Source: CADEGZ01 sp035443705 (GTDB lineage: Bacteria; Pseudomonadota; Gammaproteobacteria; UBA6186; Azoamicaceae). Taken from it: a stretch of 64,000 nt of DNA. The position numbers and the translations under genes are program-made. Where the stretch lies: NCBI GenBank assembly GCA_035443705.1, contig DAORSV010000001.1:4896-68895 (forward strand). The letters run 5' to 3'. Under the pieces are notes generated by a model. That model made no database searches. It saw only the letters and a list, made by a program, of their open reading frames with translations, and was not told where the DNA came from. This document shows positions 7,163-15,738 of this stretch, in pieces. Within the stretch, counting starts at the first letter, position 1. Each line of letters opens with the position of its first letter.

Positions 7163-10035
7163 AATCGTTTAGTTAATAACGCTTCGATAGCGTATATACG
7201 ATATTTAGTGCCTGAGCCATACAGCAGAGAGCTACTATTACGTGCCGTCGCAGAAGCACTAATATTTAAGTACCAATCCGCGTAAATACCATAAATAGCC
7301 CTCAAGGCGATATCTCCCGCAAACCCAGGTTTCAGCATTGTTTCATCTTTCTGAGTTCCTGCGCCAAAGGTTAACACATAATTAATGTTCTCATTTTGTT
7401 TGATCGTAAAGTGGCTCAGCGCTTGATACATTTGATAAGAACGTGGATCATAATAACCATTCACAGGGTCTTGCAAGGAAAAGTTTTGCCACGTTGCATA
7501 GGGACCAATATCAATATCAAGATATTGACTTGCTAAAACAGTCGCGTGCGGATAAAGAGAAAGCACTTTCAGCGTGTTTTTATCTGAAAATTTATCGTAT
7601 TCGAGGCCAATATCTAAATATTTTTGTGGATATGGTTGTAAATTTACAGTCATTCGATTATATTTTTGTAAAGTTTTTAACGATACTGATCGGGGTGAAA
7701 ACGCGTAAATATCTTGTCCTTTTTTAAAAGCTATTTGGATATAATCGCTAGGGTTAGTGATTAGATTTAAATCATAACGGAAAAAACTACTTCTCTTTTT
7801 AATCTCCCCCGCGCCAACCAACCCTGAAACTGCAATCTCCGGGTATATTTGATGTGTTAAACCTACCCAGTGCGCACTATCCCAAATTGTTCCATGGCCA
7901 TCGATAGTCTCAAGCCCAGTGCCAATGTCTGCACTTAAATTTTCGTGTTTAAGCCCAAAAATCATACTTGTTTCTGGCGTCAGAAAATACGCACCATGGA
8001 TGCCTGAGCTAACTATTTTGATATTATCGGAATCATGACAAAAATAACCATCTAAACTTAGGCTTGTGCGGCTGGGTGTCAAAATAGCATAGTTGAGCCA
8101 TTTATTATCTACCTTGTTTGGAAATTTTCTCTCTATATCACATAAAGCTTCCATCGCTTCCGTAGGTTCATTGTGCATTTGTAATGCAGCAGCTTCTGTA
8201 AAAAGCAGCTCATAATCATTTGGATCATTAACCAAGAGTTCTTTAATGAGAGAAAGTGCATGCTCTGGATAACCCGACATTTCAAACAAACGTGCCTTTA
8301 CGCTTAAATATTCATAGCTTTCACCATAACGATCTCGATATTCCTTTATCAAACGAAATGCTGCAACATAATTTCCTCTCCAGCTTTGTACCTTTGCATA
8401 ATCTAGCCAAACTTCTTTGGAATCTGGGTATAAACATAAATAGTTTTCATAAGCATCCACCGCGGCATCCAGATTATTTCGCGCAACTTCTAAATTAGAA
8501 ACACCTAAGAGTCCATCTCTATTATGAGGTTCGATCTGTAAAATTTGAAAATAGCTTTTGCTAGCAAGTGCATAATTTTTTTCTTGCATCGCTCTTTCAG
8601 CTTGAAGCTTATGATACGCTATGTTATTTGGTTCTTTTTTTATTGCCAAGTTAATATGCACTAATGCTTCTTCATTTTTATTGGCGTCAGCATATTTTTT
8701 AGCCTGTTTTGCATAGGTTTCACCTGGTGCTTTTTTATCGACAAGATTGAGATCTTTCAGATTGGCGTCATTAGCAATCTCCTCTTTATCAACACTAACA
8801 GTTTCATTTTCTTTCACTTCTTCTACCACAGGAACAGGTGGCTTTTCATTCGCTGTTAAATCAGTTTCTACTTTAACTTTAGCGTTGGCTTTTTCTTTTT
8901 CAGATTGAATATTTTTAAGCCCTACATGCGCAAGCTGGTTATTGGGTTCAATACTAAGAATACGTTTATAACTATCTTCAACCTGATCGTATTCGCCTGC
9001 CCAATTTGCTAAAATGACTCTTCTGTTTAAATAGTCAATATTCATTGGTGCAATTTCCAATGCTTGATTAATCGCCGCTAGTGCCTCTTTGGCTTGATTG
9101 GTCACTGCATAAGTTTCAGACAAACTGATATACAACCCAGCGTTATTTGATTGAAGATTTATCGCCTGCTTCAAGGATTCAATCGCATTTTGATAATGTT
9201 TTTGCTCGTTTTCAATATCAGCAATTTTTTTCCATAAATCTGGACGATTAGAATTTTTAGCAATCTCTTCTTTATAAATTGCGATTGCTTTATCCCAATT
9301 TTTTTCTTCTTCAGCAACTATTGCTGCATCAGGAACAGTAAAAGGAGCAACTGCATCCGTTGTTATTGCTGATACCTCTGACATCAAAACAGGCGATGCA
9401 TTAATGTTTAATTTAGCTTTAGCCTTTTCAGTTTCAATATTTTTAAGACCAACAATAGCCATTTTGTTTTTTGACTCAATATCAAGAATACGTTTATAGC
9501 TATCTTCGACTTGATCATATTCTCCCGCCCATTTTGCTAACATAACTCTTCTGTTTAAATAGTCAATATTCCTTGATTCAATTTGTAATGCTTCATCAAT
9601 CGCAGTCAATGCCTCTTTATATTGATTAGTAACAGCATAAATTTCAGACAAGCTCACATATAACGGAGCATTTTTAGATAGCGGAGCATTCTTAGGTTGA
9701 AGATTTATAGCATGCATTAATGCCTCAATAGCATTTTGATAGTGGTTTTCTTCGCTTTCAATATCAGCAATTTTTTTCCATATATCTGATGGGATAGAAT
9801 CTACAGAAACAGGTGATTTTACATCTGCTGTTTCTGTGACTTTCACTGCTATTGCGGCAGAAATAGAAGGTTTTTCACCCCCTATTAAAGAATTAGAGGA
9901 GACTGTATTCGCTGCTACAGAAAGGTGTGATTTTGAATCTACTTCTACACTGAGGGAATTACTTAGAACTTTAAAAGTTGTTGATGTTAAGCATATACCC
10001 AAAGCAAAACTTAATAAAGATTTAATTTTTTCCAT
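7159..10035 (-). CDS. TPR-repeat outer-membrane beta-barrel protein (exopolymer export type)
   Basis: A 958-residue envelope protein and the last gene of the polymer cluster. It has a signal peptide (about 1-25), then TPR helices through about residue 640, then a barrel region (about 650-958) of alternating strands that ends in KRF, a terminal phenylalanine as in BAM-inserted porins. The overall plan matches exopolysaccharide exporters such as PgaA and BcsC, in which a periplasmic TPR arm precedes the barrel. Residues 84-208 and 266-388 are two near copies of one TPR block. It lies 13 bp after the glycosyltransferase gene, so the two are probably one unit. Role as secretion pore: family architecture plus inference. 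Confidence 0.8.
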   Translation of the reverse strand: MEKIKSLLSFALGICLTSTTFKVLSNSLSVEVDSKSHLSVAANTVSSNSLIGGEKPSISAAIAVKVTETADVKSPVSVDSIPSDIWKKIADIESEENHYQNAIEALMHAINLQPKNAPLSKNAPLYVSLSEIYAVTNQYKEALTAIDEALQIESRNIDYLNRRVMLAKWAGEYDQVEDSYKRILDIESKNKMAIVGLKNIETEKAKAKLNINASPVLMSEVSAITTDAVAPFTVPDAAIVAEEEKNWDKAIAIYKEEIAKNSNRPDLWKKIADIENEQKHYQNAIESLKQAINLQSNNAGLYISLSETYAVTNQAKEALAAINQALEIAPMNIDYLNRRVILANWAGEYDQVEDSYKRILSIEPNNQLAHVGLKNIQSEKEKANAKVKVETDLTANEKPPVPVVEEVKENETVSVDKEEIANDANLKDLNLVDKKAPGETYAKQAKKYADANKNEEALVHINLAIKKEPNNIAYHKLQAERAMQEKNYALASKSYFQILQIEPHNRDGLLGVSNLEVARNNLDAAVDAYENYLCLYPDSKEVWLDYAKVQSWRGNYVAAFRLIKEYRDRYGESYEYLSVKARLFEMSGYPEHALSLIKELLVNDPNDYELLFTEAAALQMHNEPTEAMEALCDIERKFPNKVDNKWLNYAILTPSRTSLSLDGYFCHDSDNIKIVSSGIHGAYFLTPETSMIFGLKHENLSADIGTGLETIDGHGTIWDSAHWVGLTHQIYPEIAVSGLVGAGEIKKRSSFFRYDLNLITNPSDYIQIAFKKGQDIYAFSPRSVSLKTLQKYNRMTVNLQPYPQKYLDIGLEYDKFSDKNTLKVLSLYPHATVLASQYLDIDIGPYATWQNFSLQDPVNGYYDPRSYQMYQALSHFTIKQNENINYVLTFGAGTQKDETMLKPGFAGDIALRAIYGIYADWYLNISASATARNSSSLLYGSGTKYRIYAIEALLTKRF
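8872..9786 (-). repeat. Internal duplication of a TPR block within the outer-membrane protein gene
   Basis: Two copies, 9412-9786 and 8872-9240, encode nearly the same block: each begins D-I/L-WKKIADIE and includes NIDYLNRRV and WAGEYDQVEDSYKRIL. The first copy also carries a short KNAPLS duplication absent from the second. The divergence is small enough to imply a fairly recent intragenic duplication. Confidence 0.85.
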
Positions 10036-10048
10036 AAAAAATTTTCCC

Positions 10049-11440
10049 TTATTTCTTCCAATTCTTGTTTTTTACAAACAAAAGATCTTTTAAAAAATTA
10101 AAAAATACTACGACATCGTAAATTAAAACGGTATATCTAACAGGCATTAAAAATATGCTTTTTATAAAATTTTTAACGCGATGATTTTTATGCGCAACAG
10201 CTATCACGACACTGTAGAGCAATACCTCTGCACCCAAAGTTAGGAGCAGCGGCTCCCAAAGTTTTAGAAAAATCATCACAAAGATCACAACAGGAAATGC
10301 AACTTTTTCAAAGACTGCAAAAAAAATATACCATCCTATTGGACGACCGTATTTTTTTGTATGCTCAACGCCAAATGATTGACGATAAGCTTCTTTTATT
10401 TTCCGCATCTCTTCTATTTTTTTAGATTCAGGATTTCTTTTTTTTCTAAACCATCGCAGAAGACAATTAAAAACCTTAAATGGCGTTAAAAACAGACTTC
10501 CAAAATAATAACAACTTTGAAAAATGGCAGAAGACCATTTGAAAATTTGGCCTGGCAATTCTAATAAAGGAGGTTCTTGAGTTAAGGCATAAACCCCCTC
10601 TATTTGAATATTTCTGTAACCATAATCCGCAAATGAAAATCCAATAAAAATATCTTCGGAAGTTGTTAAATTATTACCCAAAAATGTCTCATATTGATCA
10701 AATACGCTTTTTAGATATTTACGCCTATAGGCTGCTGCACATCCAACTGGATTAATAATACTTCCAAAAAATATCATTTGCGCATGATATATAAATCTTT
10801 GCAGAAATAGGTATAACTCTTCACGATATAAACTTGTAATAGTTTCTTGCAGTCTTTTAAACCAATGTGTGCTGATGTTTTCTTGTGTTTCAGGGTGCTT
10901 TTCAGAAAATTTTTTTACAATAGGTGAGTCTAAAATACTTTTTCTATCGTTTCTCATAAAGGGTAAAATAATGCCGCAAGCACACGCTATACCAACACCT
11001 TGGTAAAGTTCTTGCACTAAGCGTTCAATATAATTTTCTGATTTTAATATGGTATCACCATCCAATACGAATAAAACATCAGCATCACTTTCGCGCGTTC
11101 CCAGTTTAAGACCTGCGGTTTTACCTTCAGGTTTCTCTCGATGAATAATGACAATCTCTAGCCCTACTCTACTTTTATATTCTTTTATATATTCATAAGT
11201 CTTATCGGTACTGGCATCATCGACAATAATAACGCGGCGTGGCTTTAATGTTTGAGTTTCAAGAGAGGCTAAAGATAAAATAATATTCTTTTCTTCATTT
11301 TGAATGGGGATCACAACATCTACCACAATTTTATGCCAATCTTCTGCCGGCGTTGGTATCGTTTTATCTCTGCCATGCAAAAAAGCTATAAAGCTAAGTA
11401 GTGCGGTTGGACTGATAATAAAACATGATATTGATGCCAT
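10049..11440 (-). CDS. Membrane glycosyltransferase, family 2
   Basis: A 463-residue GT2 enzyme of the PgaC/hyaluronan/cellulose synthase type. Motifs in order: VVIPIQNEE (about 42-50), DDAS (74-77), the metal-binding DGD (127-129), a TSED motif carrying the probable catalytic base (about 260-263), and QIFKW (298-302) in place of the usual QxxRW. One N-terminal hydrophobic segment and two or three C-terminal helices place it in the inner membrane. Such enzymes polymerise and often translocate a sugar chain. The ATG has only a weak binding site and follows a 112-bp gap holding a ligA-like fragment, unlike the tightly overlapping genes upstream. Sugar and product unknown. Confidence 0.88.
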   Translation of the reverse strand: MASISCFIISPTALLSFIAFLHGRDKTIPTPAEDWHKIVVDVVIPIQNEEKNIILSLASLETQTLKPRRVIIVDDASTDKTYEYIKEYKSRVGLEIVIIHREKPEGKTAGLKLGTRESDADVLFVLDGDTILKSENYIERLVQELYQGVGIACACGIILPFMRNDRKSILDSPIVKKFSEKHPETQENISTHWFKRLQETITSLYREELYLFLQRFIYHAQMIFFGSIINPVGCAAAYRRKYLKSVFDQYETFLGNNLTTSEDIFIGFSFADYGYRNIQIEGVYALTQEPPLLELPGQIFKWSSAIFQSCYYFGSLFLTPFKVFNCLLRWFRKKRNPESKKIEEMRKIKEAYRQSFGVEHTKKYGRPIGWYIFFAVFEKVAFPVVIFVMIFLKLWEPLLLTLGAEVLLYSVVIAVAHKNHRVKNFIKSIFLMPVRYTVLIYDVVVFFNFLKDLLFVKNKNWKK

Positions 11441-11445
11441 AACGT

Positions 11446-11538
11446 CTAAACAATAATATTTGTTAATCCCTTATTGAGTATAGTCAAAAATTGCTCTTGA
11501 TCCAGAATTGAAAAACCTAAGAATTCTGAGATAAGATT
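11446..11538 (-). pseudogene. Fragment resembling the 3' end of ligA
   Basis: In the only sizeable gap of the cluster, a 30-codon minus-strand frame ending in TAG contains SEFLGFSILDQEQFLTILNK, which aligns without gaps to the last residues of the LigA BRCT domain in this window (AESLGIRILNEDQFLAILNK, 12 of 20 identical). At DNA level 11470-11529 and 29541-29600 share 46 of 60 bases by hand count. It has the same orientation as ligA, about 18 kb away. It has no start codon or other ligA sequence, so it is a remnant and not a gene. Confidence 0.7.
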
Positions 11539-11552
11539 TTATGTGTTGAGGC

Positions 11553-13727
11553 TTAATTAAGTTTATTTTCCTTGGAAAACATATTGAAAAATTCACACAA
11601 TTGATAATACAACCAACCACCAGCTTGCCGATTATTTAAGGACTGCAATTCTCGTATTGCAGCAGGATAACTGATACGCATCGTAATTAAATCTTCATAA
11701 ATCTGATTTGCTTTTTTGCGCCGTTTGACAGCATCCCCAACATCCAGAAATCCCTCGATAGATAGTATTACTTTTTCAAACCATGCAGGTCCTTTCAATA
11801 TCGCTTCTATTTTTTGACGAATTTGAGACAAGCTGTTATTCAAATTCGATTGAATCAATATCAATTCGGCCTGAAATCTTTCTTGCTGCATAATCGGCAT
11901 TTCAGACATTTTCTCGATCGTTTCACGAACCAGCTCTTCGCATAATTGATTATATGACTTAAACGTAATAGCAGACTGAAGCAGTTCTTCTAAATTTGAA
12001 GAATCTACATGACTCAACGCGTTAAAAATTTGATAACACATGTCCCATGATTGAAAACAGTGCACAATAGCTAAACCAACGCCTTTCATGTTCTGCATAC
12101 CATGCATTCGGTTATAAAAACCAGGCGGTGTTTCATCGCAAATAATATTTATCACTTGATCGCCTGTTACATACAAATCATCAATAACCACAAATTTTTT
12201 TAAAAACCATTCTGTCAGAATGTTTCGAAATTCATTATTTAAGCATTCTCTCGAATCAAACGATAAATTAATTCGATTACACAGCTCTTTTATTTTATGA
12301 TAAATATCCAAATCTTGTTCTAAATGCTTAATAACAGAATCAAAGTAAGGCACTTTATTTGCTTTTAACTGTTCACGAAGAATCTCTGGATTATCATAGT
12401 TTTTTAAATAAACATCAACCAAATCTTCTGCAATATTTTGCCCCTTCAGCATCACACGCAGCCGTTCAATAATAACCTGTTCAGTAATTGGCATCCTAAA
12501 TCGGAAAGCGAAATCATTCAAATCTTTTGCAATATTGTTTAGTGGAACTTTTTCAGATTCTGGACACAAGGTTATTTCTCGCACAGCTTCTCGCCAAAAT
12601 TCTTGCACGTAATTCATAAATTCATGTACATTTGAGCCCACAATAAAATGCCGATCTGCAGAAATATCGTTAACCAAAATATTCGAAAACACATGAGAAC
12701 GTTCCACACGATCGGCGCGATTATTGACAACAGTCGTTATCCAAACCCCAGGTTCTTTTAAGATATCTTGTTCTGAAAAACCTAAGCGCATCCAATTGCT
12801 TAAACATCCATAGCGTTCATTAGCAGACATACCGTTAATAAATTCTAGTCGACGACTACGCATAGGCGCTGCGGGATAAATTTTTAAAGCACCGATGTCT
12901 GGGATCATATAATCGGCCATTTCTTTTAATGCCACGTCCTTTTCGATACCGAGCTCCTCTGCTAAAGCAAGGGCCAAAACAATATTATCAGGATGCTCTT
13001 GATAAGGAAAACGTGCTAATACATCTTGTGTTAAAAGACCGGCAGTTAACCAATTAACCGATTTAAATTTTGTATTTAATTTCTGGGAGCGCATCTTTAA
13101 AATAGGTCGCATTTGTTCTTCAGCCGTTAATAAAACTGAATTAACGGGAATAAAGCTAGCTATGACATTGGCAATATTAATGCCTGCGGGTCCTTGTAAA
13201 TTTTCATGATCAGGGAAAGCATTTGTAATCGTCGAAATATCATCATACATCCATTTTTGTTGTAATAACTTAACATTATTCTCCTCTAAAGCCATACATT
13301 CCCAGAGTAAAACATCTACTTGCAGTTTGGAGGCTAAATGTACAAAATTATATTGTTCCCAAATAGTCGCTTTATCATGCGGTCGAAACAGACTGAGTTC
13401 ATACAATTTTCCATAAGCGCGCCCATGCAAAAACATCGCTTCACAACCCGTTGTTTTGCTTAAAACACTTAACCCCATCGCATTAAATAACGCCGACTTT
13501 AATCTTTCGGTGCCGGATTTTCCGCGCGTTCCCCATCCACCAATTGTCAGTGAAATTGTAGACCGGGCTTGACGCAGCGTTCGATTTAAATAGAGATGTC
13601 TTCCAAGAAAAAAAATAATCGAAATCAAAACCAAAAAACCTAGCTCTAAAAATGTATTTTCATATACTGAGAAAAAATAATCCTCTAAGCGAAGCCACCA
13701 AACGTACAAAGCATCAGATGAAATCAT
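11553..13727 (-). CDS. PgsB/CapB-like Mur-type ligase with N-terminal membrane helix
   Basis: Related to the ATP-dependent amide ligase of poly-gamma-glutamate synthase. A membrane helix lies at about 25-45. The Mur-ligase P-loop GGWGTRGKSGTE lies at 63-74, an acidic WECMAL segment near 142-147, and TNAFPDHENLQGP at 168-180, matching the TNVR-x-DH-x3-MG region of PgsB. At 724 residues it is far longer than the roughly 390-460 residues of Bacillus PgsB/CapB; the extra sequence (from about 430) is helical and unrecognised. It overlaps the HEAT-like gene by ATGA, implying coupled translation. PgsB family is well supported. That the polymer is glutamate is not shown. Confidence 0.85.
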   Translation of the reverse strand: MISSDALYVWWLRLEDYFFSVYENTFLELGFLVLISIIFFLGRHLYLNRTLRQARSTISLTIGGWGTRGKSGTERLKSALFNAMGLSVLSKTTGCEAMFLHGRAYGKLYELSLFRPHDKATIWEQYNFVHLASKLQVDVLLWECMALEENNVKLLQQKWMYDDISTITNAFPDHENLQGPAGINIANVIASFIPVNSVLLTAEEQMRPILKMRSQKLNTKFKSVNWLTAGLLTQDVLARFPYQEHPDNIVLALALAEELGIEKDVALKEMADYMIPDIGALKIYPAAPMRSRRLEFINGMSANERYGCLSNWMRLGFSEQDILKEPGVWITTVVNNRADRVERSHVFSNILVNDISADRHFIVGSNVHEFMNYVQEFWREAVREITLCPESEKVPLNNIAKDLNDFAFRFRMPITEQVIIERLRVMLKGQNIAEDLVDVYLKNYDNPEILREQLKANKVPYFDSVIKHLEQDLDIYHKIKELCNRINLSFDSRECLNNEFRNILTEWFLKKFVVIDDLYVTGDQVINIICDETPPGFYNRMHGMQNMKGVGLAIVHCFQSWDMCYQIFNALSHVDSSNLEELLQSAITFKSYNQLCEELVRETIEKMSEMPIMQQERFQAELILIQSNLNNSLSQIRQKIEAILKGPAWFEKVILSIEGFLDVGDAVKRRKKANQIYEDLITMRISYPAAIRELQSLNNRQAGGWLYYQLCEFFNMFSKENKLN

Positions 13728-15736
13728 AAAAAGAACCTCATGACTGTTGAATCCACGGCATTTTGTTTTTGTTCAGAATATTCGTGAGGTTCGAACCTAA
13801 CTTCTATTCCCAGTTTTCTGAGTGCTTGAACATAGATATTTGGATTGAACTGACTTTTTTCATGCCAATTTCTCAGTTCTGCAAAATATTGAAAACGCCA
13901 AATTAAAGCCCATTTTGCATTTAGCCGATCTTGGTAAGACAGGGGTGGCGTTACAAAAGTAACACCCTCGCTGGTATATATAATGAAAGGCTTCGAATCA
14001 AATAAAGTTAAACAGCTATATAGCTCGTCAACCAAAGGCAAATACGGCCGCCAACCAGATTCAGTTGCAATTAAATACGGCTCTCCCGGCACGCGGGTTT
14101 CTGATACTTCCGATAATATTATAGATGGGACATGAATATTGCCAGAAAATATCCGGCCAACAGTATGCGAAAACCCTTGTCGTTTTTCAGAGTGAGGATG
14201 TCGCATTTCAAACAAAAATCGCCACAGTCGAAATCCCATTTGATATCCACGACGAACCCATCTCAATTGTCCATCATATTCAATTTCGTATCCAAAATCA
14301 TCTTGCGCGATCACTGAAAGAACTCGTGCAACGATATTTTCACTATACGCCTGGAATTGTTCTGCTAATATTTTAATTTTATTTTCAAGCAAATTTTCTG
14401 AAAACAGTTTTTCTAACTGTACCTTTAATGTTCGTGGTTTTTCAAAGCAAATGCACCACAATCGTTCCAAAGTTGCAGCGGCATAACGTCTAAGGGATAA
14501 GGCGCTCGCATTTAAATGAATAGTTTGTATTTTGGGCATAAAAAATTCCCACCATGACTGTACATTTTTTTCATCAGCCTTATCAATAAAACAGGATAGG
14601 CATTGAACAATGACTTCAAGTGCAACCCGTACAACAAAAACATTTTCCTCAACCAGCAAAATCTCTTCCAATAAAAGTTTCCATTGTTCTAGTAATTCTA
14701 CATTTTTTAAATGAAAAGGTATTTCAAGCAATGCTTTGGCTTTTACTTCTTTGGCACTATCATTAAGTGTTAAATGCCTTATCCAAAAAATGATCACTGA
14801 ATATGGTGCTTTTTTCAGTGCCTCCGGCAAACGTTGTCTAACAAAAGGGCTTGGGTCTTTACAAATAATTTTTAGCAAATCTTCAAAATTAGATTGCCAA
14901 GTTTTACCTTCACCCAACAACATAACCGCCCTACTTCTTAAAAAAAAGTCATCGCCACTCGCGGGATACTGTAATCGTTTGAAAAGCACAGTATAAAATT
15001 TCTCAGTTGAGAAGCTTGCTAAGAAACTTAATGCCTCACATTGAATCCATAATGGTGCTGTGTTGTCTAAAGCAGACTGATGAATATAATGAAGTGTAGT
15101 TTCTTCAAGAAATCCGTGTCGCATTGAAGATGGCATTGTTTTTAGAGAGACAACGAGTGCACGAAAAGCAGTGGTGCAAATTCGAGGAACTCGCTCATAC
15201 GTCAATACGGGTTGAATAATTTTTTCTAAGTTAAGCTCACGCCAAATCATAAAATATTCTTCTTCTGTATTGGCTGTTTTCAATAAAAATGCAGATAATA
15301 TTCCAAGTTTTTGCAAAAAAAAGTTTAACTTTTTTTCTAAAAGAGAAACCTTTTTAAAACATCGTTCGCTAACAGCATCAAAATCAAACCATCTTGCGAA
15401 CGCCTGTTCATCTTCCATTAATTGTTTTTTATTTGCACCTAAATGCTTTGCATATTCTAAAATATTATAATGTATAACTTCCCTCTCTTTGGCACCTGTA
15501 TATTTTTTAGAAAATTCCGTATAATCTGATTTCAAAGATGAAAGCTCTAGCAATAACAGTTCTATTTGTGCAGACAAAAATTCGATAGCATCCTTAACAG
15601 ATAATGATTTTTCTGGAACGACATTTGAAAGCGCATCAATGGTTTCCTCTATCAAATCAGCTTGTGTCTTACGCAATGCAAAAGACATCCCTTCTTCAAA
15701 AAGCTGTCTCATTTCTTGTTTAGATAAATTTTGCAT
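13724..15736 (-). CDS. HEAT-repeat-like cytoplasmic protein of the polymer cluster
   Basis: A 670-residue soluble protein with no signal peptide. A coiled-coil region near 50-110 is followed by paired helices resembling HEAT repeats from about 170 to 470 (for example RSRAVMLLGEG, DPSPFVRQRLPEALKKAP, EVKAKALLEIPFHLKN). The remainder has an aromatic-rich segment (LRWVRRGYQMGFRLWRFLFEM). I do not recognise a family. The ATG at 15736 was chosen because GGAG lies seven bases upstream, two bases after the previous stop; a longer frame from 15760 lacks such a site. The 4-bp overlap with the PgsB-like gene suggests the two proteins work together, perhaps as scaffold and enzyme. Confidence 0.75.
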   Translation of the reverse strand: MQNLSKQEMRQLFEEGMSFALRKTQADLIEETIDALSNVVPEKSLSVKDAIEFLSAQIELLLLELSSLKSDYTEFSKKYTGAKEREVIHYNILEYAKHLGANKKQLMEDEQAFARWFDFDAVSERCFKKVSLLEKKLNFFLQKLGILSAFLLKTANTEEEYFMIWRELNLEKIIQPVLTYERVPRICTTAFRALVVSLKTMPSSMRHGFLEETTLHYIHQSALDNTAPLWIQCEALSFLASFSTEKFYTVLFKRLQYPASGDDFFLRSRAVMLLGEGKTWQSNFEDLLKIICKDPSPFVRQRLPEALKKAPYSVIIFWIRHLTLNDSAKEVKAKALLEIPFHLKNVELLEQWKLLLEEILLVEENVFVVRVALEVIVQCLSCFIDKADEKNVQSWWEFFMPKIQTIHLNASALSLRRYAAATLERLWCICFEKPRTLKVQLEKLFSENLLENKIKILAEQFQAYSENIVARVLSVIAQDDFGYEIEYDGQLRWVRRGYQMGFRLWRFLFEMRHPHSEKRQGFSHTVGRIFSGNIHVPSIILSEVSETRVPGEPYLIATESGWRPYLPLVDELYSCLTLFDSKPFIIYTSEGVTFVTPPLSYQDRLNAKWALIWRFQYFAELRNWHEKSQFNPNIYVQALRKLGIEVRFEPHEYSEQKQNAVDSTVMRFFL

Positions 15737-15738
15737 AT

